Shown: in pieces, positions 1 through 9,386 of the stretch
Position numbering within the stretch: position 1 is the first letter of the stretch
Layout of the letters: every line of letters begins with the position of its first letter
Assembly (NCBI GenBank): GCA_001592805.2
Contig: CP051139.1
Span: forward strand, 1,550,001 to 1,614,000
Direction of reading: 5' to 3'
DNA length: 64,000 nt
Origin: Peltaster fructicola
Taxonomy: Eukaryota; Ascomycota; Dothideomycetes
The notes under the pieces: generated by a model
Told to the model about the DNA's origin: nothing
What the model saw: the letters and a program-made list of their open reading frames with translations, nothing else
Databases searched by the model: none
Program-made: the position numbers and the translations under genes

Positions 1-2151
1 GGGCCAGCAGGTCGACGTGCCAACATTCTTCCACGCTGTCTATCTTGTCGACCTCTCGACCTCTCTCTGCGAGGTTGCTCGCAAGCGATTCGAGCGTCTG
101 GGCTGGACCAATGTGCACGTGATCTGCGAGGATGCTCGTACTTTCCGTCTGTCTGACTACGAGGCTGGCCTGGATGAGTCCAAGGCACAGTTCAGCATTG
201 GCAAGCCTGTCTACGACGAGGATGCTCGGGATGAAGTTGGCGCAGATCTTCTCACCATGTCCTACAGTCTCAGCATGATCCCAGAGTTTCACTCAGCGAT
301 CGACAGCATCACAAACTTGCTTGGTCCAAATGGTATCGTCGGTGTTGTCGACTTCTACGTCCAGAATCAGATCGAGTTCCAGGGCCGCAACTACATTGGA
401 GGAGCTATTGACAGACACTGCATGTGGATTTCACGTGTCTTCTGGCGAACTTGGTTCGAGCTTGACCGTGTCAACTTGGAGTCCGCTCGTCGTGACTACA
501 TCGAGTACAAGTTCGGAACAATCCTCAGCACCAACCAGAGATGCCACTTGCTCGGTCTGCGAATCCCATACTACATCTTCGTCGGTTGCACTCGCAACAC
601 CAGCGTCAACATGAACCAGCTGGCTCAGCTCGATGCTGCCGTTACAGAAAGCCCGTTCATCTCTGCTCTCGATGTGCACGCTCAAGCTGTCAACCCAAAG
701 AAGCTCCGACGCAGCTCGTCCACAGAGCGGAGGAGCAAGGCACTCGATACTGCAATTGTCAACCTCTCCTCTTCTCTGCCTCTGCCAGCCGCATACTACC
801 AGAACAACAAGACTCGTATATACTACGATGAGACCCTACAGAAGCACCGACAATTCGCTGACGAGTACATCTATGCCTTTACCTGGGAAGACTCTCGTAT
901 GGATGCTCGTCTCTTGAAGATCACCGGCGACGACGTCATTCTCGCAATCACCAGTGCTGGTGACAATATCTTGTCATACGCCGTGGAACGACCAAAGCGA
1001 ATTCACGCTGTCGATCTCAACCCTAACCAGAACCATCTCCTTGAGCTCAAGGTCGCCGGCTACCGAAGCCTCGAGTACTCTGACTTCTGGAAGCTCTTTG
1101 GTGAGGGTAAGCACGAGAACTTCAACAGACTCCTCCGCGAGCAGATCTCACCACACCTTTCCAGCCATGCATTTGATTACTGGATGCACAAAGGACCAGC
1201 AACCTTCGACCACAAGGGTAAAGGTCTGTACTTCACCGGAGGCTCTAGACACGCTATTCAGCTTGTCTCATGGCTTGGCAAGCTTCTCGGTGTCAGCAAG
1301 GATATTCAGAAGATCTGCGAGGCCGAGACTCTAGCTGAGCAACGCGAGCTCTGGACAAAGCGTGTCCGACGGGTATTGCTCAGTCAGTTCCTTGCATACT
1401 TTGTCATCGGATCCGAGCGCTTCCTCTGGAAGGCCCTTGGTGTGCCAGGAGAGCAGCGTGCCATGATCGAGGACGACTTCAAGCGGAGAGGCAGCCCAGA
1501 GTCTGACCATGCACGTGCCGATGTCAGTGCTGATGAGAAGAGTGGTGACGGTAAGACCGGCGAGATCACTGCCACCAAGAGTGGCCAGGCCATCTGGAAC
1601 TATGGAGTGCAGACGCTCGACCCAGTCGTCAATGAGACGCTTGTTAGCAACGACAACCACTACTACATGGTCTGCCTTGCAGGTAAGTCGAGCACGTGAT
1701 ATAGTTTTGCAAGCAAAACTGACACTTTCTAGGTAAATACACTCGCAAGTCGCACCCTACCTACCTCTCCGAGCGCGCACACTCCGTCCTGTCGAAGCCA
1801 GGCGCCCTCGAGAACATCCGCATCCACACAGACGAGCTTGCAGAGGTCTTCGCTCGTATGCAGCCAGAGGCCCTCACGATCTGTGTCGTCATGGACAGCA
1901 TGGACTGGTTCACTCCAGGTGGTCCGGAGACGGCCGTCCAGGTCAAGGCGATCAACAGTGCCCTCAAGCTTGGCGGCCGTGTCCTCCTACGCTCTGCTGG
2001 TCTCAATCCATGGTACATCCGAGTTTTTGAAGAGCATGGATTCTCGCCGAAGCGCGTTGCTGCACGTGTGCCGCAGGGTACATGCACCGACCGTGTGAAC
2101 ATGTACGCCTCTACCTGGATCTGCACAAAGACGAGCCAGTGGACAGAGTGA
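1..2151 (+). CDS. BTA1: Betaine lipid synthase, 5' partial
   Basis: Makes the phosphorus-free betaine lipid DGTS from diacylglycerol and S-adenosylmethionine (transfer of the aminocarboxypropyl group, then three N-methylations), probably at the ER. Two coding exons are visible, 2..1682 and 1733..2151, joined across a 50-bp intron (GTAAGT...CTAG); 699 residues are in the window. The frame is open to the left edge, so the N-terminus lies outside. The N-terminal half is a Rossmann methyltransferase (VYLVDLSTSLCEVARKRF near the left edge), resembling bacterial BtaB. The C-terminal half resembles BtaA/DUF3419 (FTWEDSRMDARLL, AITSAGDN, HAVDLNPNQ). A methyltransferase-first order is what I recall for fungal enzymes and is opposite to the algal one. 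The protein ends at TGA 2149-2151. Family assignment is firm; the missing 5' end cannot be judged. Confidence 0.9.
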
Positions 2152-2828
2152 TGAGATTGAGAAGAGATGAATGCGGATCATGATCTGAGAGAGATGTGAT
2201 CGTACATTTGGAAGAGAGGTCGGTCATCTTGGTTGGTTGATCGTCAGGATGATCGAGCCGTTAGATATGCTCATATGATACCAATGCGTGATGCTGTTGA
2301 GCTTCCGCTGCGAGAAAAAGTTCTGGATAGACCAGCAATGAAAAGCACTCTGTAAGCAGATTCGAGTGCGCCTGAGTGCAGGTGTGTGTGAGTGTGATGT
2401 TCTCTTGTTCAGAGCAAGACCATATCAGAACAAGGCGTACTCTTATGTGGTATGGTCGGTGCACGAGGCGAGCTGAGTTATTGCCGCATGGGAGACGTGG
2501 CACACCAGAATACATCACACGCATCACAACGGTGCTTGAAAACTCCTGGCCACATCGCTCTGACGCGAATGCTGTTCGATGCGAGACAGGTGAAGTCAAC
2601 CAGGAGCAACCACAAAAACGTGCGGAGCCGACCGGCCAATCTCATCTGTCCTTGGCAGTACGGCGACGAGCGCGAGCATATCAATGCTCTATCATAAAGA
2701 CCATGCCTTCCCGTACAGGTGCTGGTCGAATTCGCGATCTACTGTACAGAGACAGGATATCGTAGAGAGCTGGACGGCTGTCGACTATTGTACAGCATAC
2801 TAAGGCTTCGTCTACATTCCACAGCATC
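2152..2828. other. Intergenic, BTA1 3' side and GUD1 promoter
   Basis: This 677-bp stretch separates two genes on the same strand. It should hold the BTA1 3'UTR and the guanine deaminase promoter. Short overlapping open frames in it have no recognisable product and no consistent coding pattern. I see no repeat or RNA gene. Confidence 0.5.
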
Positions 2829-4184
2829 ATGCTAGGTCGCACTATCTTCGTGGGTACCTTTGTACACTGTCGATCTCTCACGGAGGTCGAAGTGATCGAA
2901 GATGGTGTCCTAGGTGTCGACGAGCACGGCAAGATAGCATTCATTGAGCGGTCCGCCACGACGAATGTGAGAGATGGCTGGAAGGACGCACGCCAGGTCA
3001 AAGCCAAACGCAATGCTTTCTTCTTTCCCGGATTCATCGATACACATATACATGCTTCGCAGTATCCCAATGCTGGAGTCTTCGGCAAGTCAACGCTGCT
3101 CGACTGGCTGAATACATATACCTTTCCGCTGGAGAGCTCATTCAAGGACCTTGATGTCGCCTCGAGGATCTATAACCGGGTTGTCGCGCGCACGCTGTCT
3201 CACGGGACGACAACAGCATGCTACTATGCTACAATCCACGTCCCAGCTACAAATCTGCTGGCAGATATCTGTCAGACGCGAGGACAGCGAGCCTTTGTCG
3301 GCAGAGTCTGTATGGATCGCTTGAGTCCCGACTACTATAGAGATGAGAGCGTGGAATGCACCGTCAGCGACACTCAAGCCTGTATCAATCATGTCCAGAA
3401 GATCGATCCACAGCATGAGCTCATCACCCCGATCATTACGCCTCGATTTGCACCATCTTGTTCGGATGATGCCTTGAAGGCGTTGGGAGACCTGCACCGC
3501 ACAACTGGTCTGCCATGCCAGACCCACATATCTGAGAACGTCTCGGAATGCAAGCTTGTGAAGGAGCTGTTCTCATCGCACGATCACTACACAGACGTCT
3601 ACGACCAGGCAGGTCTATTGACCAGTAAAACGATCCTCGCTCATGCGATTCATCTCAGCCAAGACGAGCGAGATCTGATCCAGAAGCGAGACGCCAAGCT
3701 CAGCCATTGTCCTGCAAGCAACACTGCATTGACGTCGGGCAGAGCCAAAGTGCGTGAACTGCTCAACCTTGGCATTACGATCGGCCTAGGCACGGATGTG
3801 AGCGGTGGCTATACTTCTAGCATGCTTTCAGAGGCACGAGAGGCAGTCTTCAACAGTCGTCACGTTGCCATGGACGATGGCGTCGATGCTAAGCTTTCCG
3901 TTGAGGAAGCTCTGTATTTGGCCACACGTGGAGGCGCCAAGGTTGTAAGTCTCGAAGACCGTATCGGTGGGTTTGAGGTCGGCAAGGACTGGGACGCACA
4001 GCTTGTCGAGCTTGGCGAGGTTACAGACCAAGAGCTCGATCAAGACGCAGGACTAGTGGAGATCTTTGGCGACGAGTCCTGGGATGATAAGCTTGCGAAG
4101 TGGGTATACACTGGAGACGACCGCAATACTGCTGCTGTATGGGTGAAAGGACGACTGGTGCATCAACGTGTCAAGACGCCATGA
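2829..4184 (+). CDS. GUD1: Guanine deaminase
   Basis: Deaminates guanine to xanthine in purine salvage and catabolism; a cytosolic zinc enzyme of the amidohydrolase superfamily. A single 451-residue exon begins at ATG 2829, close to the usual eukaryotic length of about 450-490. The N-terminal metal motif is PGFIDTHIHASQYPN (around residue 72). Further metal or substrate motifs are CQTHISENVSE, LAHAIHLSQDE and LGTDVSGGYTSSML. The order and spacing fit guanine deaminase rather than the related chlorohydrolase or cytosine deaminase families. The stop codon is only 2 bp from the stop of the convergent gene at 4187. No intron is needed. No defect is seen. Confidence 0.93.
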   Translation: MLGRTIFVGTFVHCRSLTEVEVIEDGVLGVDEHGKIAFIERSATTNVRDGWKDARQVKAKRNAFFFPGFIDTHIHASQYPNAGVFGKSTLLDWLNTYTFPLESSFKDLDVASRIYNRVVARTLSHGTTTACYYATIHVPATNLLADICQTRGQRAFVGRVCMDRLSPDYYRDESVECTVSDTQACINHVQKIDPQHELITPIITPRFAPSCSDDALKALGDLHRTTGLPCQTHISENVSECKLVKELFSSHDHYTDVYDQAGLLTSKTILAHAIHLSQDERDLIQKRDAKLSHCPASNTALTSGRAKVRELLNLGITIGLGTDVSGGYTSSMLSEAREAVFNSRHVAMDDGVDAKLSVEEALYLATRGGAKVVSLEDRIGGFEVGKDWDAQLVELGEVTDQELDQDAGLVEIFGDESWDDKLAKWVYTGDDRNTAAVWVKGRLVHQRVKTP

Positions 4185-4186
4185 GC

Positions 4187-6055
4187 CTATAACTCCATCG
4201 TGGCGATTCTGCCTCCCACTTCACCACTTCTACTCATGGGTCCTTCAGCCAAACGCTTACCGAGAGTGGCCAGGACATCCTCCAAGCCCGAATCAGGTTG
4301 TGATTGGATATGTGTCGCTAGTCGCGTGTGGAACACATGAAGAGCGTCGTACTTGGCCATGGCGATCTTGTATGCTGCACTTTCAGCATCTCCTCGACCG
4401 CCGACGAGGTTTGAGAATGTCTGAGGCGGCTTCATCAGGTATGGAAGTGCGTATTCAAGCGCGGGTGGACTCAAGATGGCCAGATGACCACTCTCTGGTG
4501 TGGCTATCAACGACGATGGCACGTCGGTTTCGGGCTGTGTCGACCAATCTGCTGTGATGACTGAGGTCAAGAGTCGGATCGCGGCCAAAGCCAGGTCTAC
4601 GAGTGCGACCGTGTCCGCATGCTGAGCAATGTCCTTCCATAGCTGCTGATTGCTCGCCAAGTAGTGCAGATAGAGTGCTCTTGCTGCTGCTGCCTCCTTA
4701 AGCCTATTTTCTTGGTCTTTGGCACTAGGAGTCGTCGGAAAGACTGATTCCTCGACAGGACCATGGAAGATGACTGCAAGTGTATTTAGAACATCTGGAT
4801 TCGTCGCTCGAGAGGGCAGCATGGACAGAAGGCTGCCAGTCCTGTCTTGGGAACTGCTTGGTAATGTCTGTGGCAACAACGATGATCGCGGCAGACTGGC
4901 GAGAAGATGGAGGTCATGCTTGGGCGAGTCTGCATGAGCCCATCTTGCAACCGACAAACTGAAAGCGTTGGTCAGTCGAGCTTTGATGCCCACCGGCATT
5001 GGGGATGCCATATAGTGGAGAGAGTACAACGATGCATAGGTAGCAAGGTAGTTGGCAGCTGGCCCGTACAAGAACATTCCCTCCAGAGGATCGACAGTAT
5101 TGGCAGACTGCAAGTAGATGCCAGCGACACGATCGTGAATCTTGTTGTCTAGCAGGAAATTCAGACCATTTGCAGGCTCAAGGTTGTCTGTAGGCCGTGT
5201 CGAGACCAAGAGCTGTGTGTAAAAGTCGACCAGGACACAGTGTGAGAGCACGTCGTCCTTGTAGTCGACCATCTTCAGTGCAGCAAAGCTGAGCAGTCCT
5301 CCCTCAGCAAGACCATGCTCAGATTCTATGCCATGGTGATAACTGCTTGTCACAGCTCCCCAATCCAGTGCTGCCAGTTGTGGGAGTATCTCTAGCAGCC
5401 GAGATTGTGCCAGTGTGACTTGTCCTTTACTCAGCTTGCTGCCTTTGAGGTCACAATCTGAGTAGATTGTCCCGTAGACATCTTGGTCTTGGAACAAACG
5501 CTTCCACAGGAGTCCTTGTCCAGTTCCTGGTTCCGGTATCTTTTGATCGGGATGTGAGATTGACGGCTTGTCGATCCGTAGCAAGTTCACGAGCAACTGA
5601 CCTGCTCGTGATGCAACACCGATGTCTGAGGTCGCTAGCCACAGATGGATGTATGCTTGGACTACCTTCGGCCAATTCGCTATCGTAGCAACATCCGCTG
5701 GTCGTTTGGCCTTCTCTAACAAGTACAGCATCAATCGATTGATCGCTACCATGTGGTCGGCAACATTTAGGCCCGACACAAAGTCAACGGGCGGATCAAA
5801 AGACAGGACATCTGCGAAACTGAACGGTACGAGCAGCTTTTGGAGCAGATTCGTTAGAGGCGATGGGTCTTGTCGTATTGTCGAAAGTGTACTCGAGATG
5901 TTCTGAATCACTTGAAGGAGCTCTTGTGGCTGCAATTGTTCTGGTAGGACTAGATCTGCTTCATCTATGAGTCGCGTGTCGACTGAGGTGTTTGCGGGAT
6001 CTGCTTGTAGCTTCTGTAGATGTTCCAGGAGCCGTTCACAGATCTGCTGAGCCAT
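4187..6055 (-). CDS. Hsm3-like protein (candidate 19S proteasome assembly chaperone)
   Basis: A 622-residue intronless frame. I start it at ATG 6055 (MAQQICERLLEHL) rather than at the longer open frame to 6214, because the extra 53 residues look unlike coding sequence. The protein is mostly helical and leucine-rich, without membrane segments or catalytic motifs, which fits an ARM/HEAT-like solenoid. The N-terminal third (VLPEQLQPQELLQ, LVPFSFADVLSFDPP, FVSGLNVADHM) resembles the fungal proteins annotated as 'DNA mismatch repair protein HSM3 N-terminal domain', relatives of the proteasome base chaperone Hsm3/PSMD5. That match is from memory and is only moderate. It could be another solenoid protein. 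It is tail-to-tail with GUD1 with a 2-bp gap. Confidence 0.6.
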   Translation of the reverse strand: MAQQICERLLEHLQKLQADPANTSVDTRLIDEADLVLPEQLQPQELLQVIQNISSTLSTIRQDPSPLTNLLQKLLVPFSFADVLSFDPPVDFVSGLNVADHMVAINRLMLYLLEKAKRPADVATIANWPKVVQAYIHLWLATSDIGVASRAGQLLVNLLRIDKPSISHPDQKIPEPGTGQGLLWKRLFQDQDVYGTIYSDCDLKGSKLSKGQVTLAQSRLLEILPQLAALDWGAVTSSYHHGIESEHGLAEGGLLSFAALKMVDYKDDVLSHCVLVDFYTQLLVSTRPTDNLEPANGLNFLLDNKIHDRVAGIYLQSANTVDPLEGMFLYGPAANYLATYASLYSLHYMASPMPVGIKARLTNAFSLSVARWAHADSPKHDLHLLASLPRSSLLPQTLPSSSQDRTGSLLSMLPSRATNPDVLNTLAVIFHGPVEESVFPTTPSAKDQENRLKEAAAARALYLHYLASNQQLWKDIAQHADTVALVDLALAAIRLLTSVITADWSTQPETDVPSSLIATPESGHLAILSPPALEYALPYLMKPPQTFSNLVGGRGDAESAAYKIAMAKYDALHVFHTRLATHIQSQPDSGLEDVLATLGKRLAEGPMSRSGEVGGRIATMEL

Positions 6056-6515
6056 GAGTAGTATCTTGAGAGACTGTAGGTTGAAAGTCTTGAGAGCGTT
6101 TGAGCGCAGCGTAAGTGACGGAGTGTCGTAGACTTGGTGGCAATAAATCTGATGAATTCCAGGCAGATATGTGTACGCAACAAAGTCATCACTCAAACGA
6201 CAACTAAGTCTCACTTCCAGTCAGAGGACTTCGGAACCAATAATCACGCACGTGAGGATACAAGAAAGTTCGAGTTTCATGGTACCTATGTAAGATAGAT
6301 ACGTACTGCTGCTAGAATGCACAATCCTTCAAGCAAGAGAACTTTTGGTGGTGCAGCAGCGTGCCCAGATGACGCCCTCGCTCGTGCATGTTAGACAAGA
6401 TGTCTTTTCGATCATGGTCATAAATTCAGTGAGTCTCATCAAATACGTCGGGTTTGTTTCCAAGCACAGATCCGCGATATGTCGCCGGCAAGCTGAAATC
6501 AATGGTAAAGCGATA
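6056..6515. other. Intergenic between Hsm3-like gene and PCM1
   Basis: 460 bp between two minus-strand genes: the Hsm3-like promoter plus the PCM1 3'UTR. It contains an open frame upstream of the chosen start at 6055, but no separate gene that I can support. Confidence 0.45.
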
Positions 6516-8153
6516 CTAACTCTTCAGGGTGATCAGCTGCTCGACGTTTCTGAGCATGTCGTCGACGTCGTATGGCTCTGCGGCCTCTCCATACACTCGG
6601 ACGGCATCCTCTGTACCCGAAGCACGCACGAAGCTTCGGCCGTCGCGGTATTTCTCCACGATGCCGTCAATCTTCTCCTGGAGGCCTTGTGGCTGCTCCA
6701 GCTTGCGCTCTGCGGTACCCGGCACGGTTTTGTAGGCGTTCTTGTCGGCGACCAGGACCTTGATGAGTTTGTTCGGCATGTCGGTGTAGGTTGTCAGCCA
6801 CTCCTTGACGCTGTAGTCCTTCTGAGCTAGGATGACCTCGACCAGGAGCATGTCTGAAAGTGCGTCGCCCACAGTCTGGTTGATGAGGTCGACGAGTGCT
6901 CTCAGTGTCGTGAGTGCCTCGAGCTGGGCTGGAGATTGTGGATCGACCTTGCGGATCTGCTTGAGCGCATTAGCTGAGAACAGTACTGTTCCGTGTCCGT
7001 TAGCTTCAAAGTACACTCCGATATCATAGCGGGCGGCGACGTGGTGTAGGTGCTTGACACCGGTTGGCGTGCACTCGACCTTGAGCTTGAGTGTTTGCTC
7101 AATGTAGCGAGTGCTGGCGCCGTTGGCGTAGGCGGTCTGCACAACAGCGAGGCTGAGCTTGTCAGAGAGGCCGGCCTTGTTCACAAGCTCGCCGATGAAG
7201 GTAGCTGCAAGGCTGGCAATGCGGTCTCCGTCAAGAAGTCTGAATACCTTGCCCTCCTCGACGAAATAGTAGAGAATGCGATCGGCGTCGCCATCGTATG
7301 AGGCCCATCGTTCGAAGGGCTTGCCTGAGAAGTTCTCTGGAGCACGCTGTCCTGATTTGACGAAGTCTGCACCGCATTTCTCGTTCAGTACTGCTGGGTC
7401 GTCCACACGATCGTTCACAACGTTGACCTTGATACCTCCAGCAGTCTCACCTTCAGTTGGCAGATATTTGAGAAGTCTTTTCAGAGCGATCGCACCGACA
7501 CCATTTGCACAGTCGATCGAAAGCGCGCCGTTTGGCTTCGAGTGACGCATAGCGATCTTGTAGGCCTCGGCAAGCTTCTTGTAGTATCCCTCCTCCGACA
7601 CCTCTCCGAATGGCTGAGCATCGTTCTGGGTGTTGGTTGCGCGTGTCAGGTAATGAAGCTGTGGGGTGGTGAGTACGCCATAGTCAACATACTTCGCACC
7701 AGCAGCATCGAGTCCAGCGATCAAGGCTTTGACAAGACGCTCACCGGAAGGTCGAGTGTCTCTGGCAATGATGACACTGGCAGACGTGGCCGAGTCCACA
7801 CCGAGATCCTTGACGACCTTGGCATATGCTTCCTTCATGTCTTCTGCCTTTGTGTTCGCCAGCTCAGTCGCATAGCTCTCCCATGACTGCTCAAGCATGT
7901 CTCCCAGAGGATCGACAAGCTTGACACCATTATCCTCCGCCTTGTTGTGAGATGCTGTAATCATGACACCGATAGCCTGGCCCTTTAGCTTTCTTGATCG
8001 GAGAGCAGCGAGGACTCCAACTGTGAAGACAACCGAGTCTAGCAAATCTGCCTTCATGCGGAAGCCAGCTGTGCCATAGACGAACTTTGGCACAGCAGGA
8101 CGTGGGTATAGCTTGGCAGCCGCAGCGATGGCATCGTCGTAGTTGCTTGCCAT
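6516..8153 (-). CDS. PCM1: Phosphoacetylglucosamine mutase
   Basis: Interconverts GlcNAc-6-phosphate and GlcNAc-1-phosphate on the way to UDP-GlcNAc, the precursor of chitin, GPI anchors and N-glycans; cytosolic. A single 545-residue exon starts at ATG 8153 (MASNYDDAIA); the frame runs 17 residues further upstream, but those residues are not family-like. All hallmarks of the AGM1 branch of alpha-D-phosphohexomutases are visible: KFVYGTAGFRMKA; the phosphoserine loop MITASHNKAEDNG (about residue 65); the Mg site YDGDADRI (about 287); the sugar-binding FEANGHGT; and the C-terminal phosphate site RASGTEDAVRVY (about 511). TASHN rather than TASHNP is typical of AGM1 as against phosphoglucomutase. 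Length is normal. It is transcribed divergently from mL40. Confidence 0.95.
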   Translation of the reverse strand: MASNYDDAIAAAAKLYPRPAVPKFVYGTAGFRMKADLLDSVVFTVGVLAALRSRKLKGQAIGVMITASHNKAEDNGVKLVDPLGDMLEQSWESYATELANTKAEDMKEAYAKVVKDLGVDSATSASVIIARDTRPSGERLVKALIAGLDAAGAKYVDYGVLTTPQLHYLTRATNTQNDAQPFGEVSEEGYYKKLAEAYKIAMRHSKPNGALSIDCANGVGAIALKRLLKYLPTEGETAGGIKVNVVNDRVDDPAVLNEKCGADFVKSGQRAPENFSGKPFERWASYDGDADRILYYFVEEGKVFRLLDGDRIASLAATFIGELVNKAGLSDKLSLAVVQTAYANGASTRYIEQTLKLKVECTPTGVKHLHHVAARYDIGVYFEANGHGTVLFSANALKQIRKVDPQSPAQLEALTTLRALVDLINQTVGDALSDMLLVEVILAQKDYSVKEWLTTYTDMPNKLIKVLVADKNAYKTVPGTAERKLEQPQGLQEKIDGIVEKYRDGRSFVRASGTEDAVRVYGEAAEPYDVDDMLRNVEQLITLKS

Positions 8154-8665
8154 GTCGATCGTGGTAGGTGTACAGGTGTAAGTCCGAGGAGGACAGTGAC
8201 TCAAACGCTCTCGAACGCAGGCGGGAGAAAGAAGGAATCGAGGGTGCAGATTGCCTGCAGCTCCAGTATGCAGGTCGATGGTACCGGGAAGTCAATCGTA
8301 CTCGCGGAGGAGACAGAATAGTGCCGGGAGGGCTTTCTAGCTGCTGCTCGGTATAGGATGTTGAGGAATCTCAAGCAGATGATCAATGAGTGAAGAAAAG
8401 ATGCTGACAGCACGAGGAGCGAAGTTGATATGAGAAGATTAGTTCTTGGACGAAATGCCGCAATCGATTCGTGGTGCAGGGTCAGCCCACGTTGCAGTCA
8501 AAATAGATGGCCCTGGAAATCTGACATGGAGCTCTGCGTTGCTAGGCTCGGGGGACGGGACGGCGCGACACGCCAGTCTCAATCTGAATTCAGCATCAAT
8601 GTCTCACATTGATGCGATGGACACTGGAGGACTTTTCCCGATTACACACCCCGAACGCGCCCACC
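8154..8665. promoter_or_regulatory. Divergent promoter region, PCM1 / mL40
   Basis: 512 bp between the start codons of two divergent genes, so it must hold both promoters. No convincing motif was picked out by eye and no further gene is supported. Confidence 0.5.
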
Positions 8666-9334
8666 ATGAAGACACCCTCACTATCGCTCCTTCGAGCGTA
8701 CTCTCCATTCTGGAGGCAGGTCTTTGCACCTCAGACCGCGCAAGGTTGTCTTAGTCGGCAGCAACAACAGCAAAAAGCAGGCTTCTCTTCGACACAACAT
8801 AGGCACAAGAAGAACACAGGCGGTCCCATTAAAGACTCCAGAGTTTGTCAGTATCAATAAGCAAGCATGTCTGACAATGAGACTGACGATCGTCAGCCCT
8901 TATACGATATTTCCTTAGCCATCCGCTCACACCTAGACCATTGCGCTTTTCACGGTAAGCAGAGTAAGCTCCTTCGAGCACACCCAACTGACGCTGTATA
9001 ATTCAGAGCACGCTATCTGCGACATTGGACCATCCATCGCGCCTGGAACCTCTATCAAGCCAAGCTTCGAGCCAAAAGAAAGAACGAGCTTATACAGCAG
9101 TATCAGAGCATGCACAATGCCTGTGAGGCTCTTCGACTTATGGACACTCAAGGATTCACAGCTGCAGAAAGAGCAAAGCTGGGCATGCGAGAGGCGTCAG
9201 AGGGATCTTTTGGAAAGCTTTACAGAGTTGCTATGCTGAAGTACAGGATATGGGACAACGTACCGATCGAATACGCGCGCATACAGACAGACACCCCACC
9301 GAAGAATGGCTGGAATCACGATTGGACGAGGTGA
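8666..9334 (+). CDS. MRPL28: Mitochondrial large ribosomal subunit protein mL40
   Basis: A structural protein of the mitochondrial 54S ribosomal subunit. Three exons were deduced, 8666..8846, 8897..8954 and 9007..9334, giving 188 residues. The introns are 50 and 52 bp, the first with a CTGAC branch-like site. The N-terminus (MKTPSLSLLRAYSPFWR, basic, no acid) is a plausible mitochondrial presequence followed by a Gln/Lys-rich linker. After splicing, the frame reads DSRVSLIRYFLSHPLTPRPL, then RHWTIHRAWNLY, and ends IPIEYARIQT-like and GWNHDWTR. These are the conserved blocks of fungal mL40/Mrpl28. The 58-bp middle exon is easily missed, but the conserved block reads through it in frame. The stop lies 52 bp from the convergent NRPS stop. 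Confidence 0.82.
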
Positions 9335-9386
9335 AGCACCACGGGAAGATTGCGTTCATATGTTGTAGTACACAGGCAGAGAAGCA

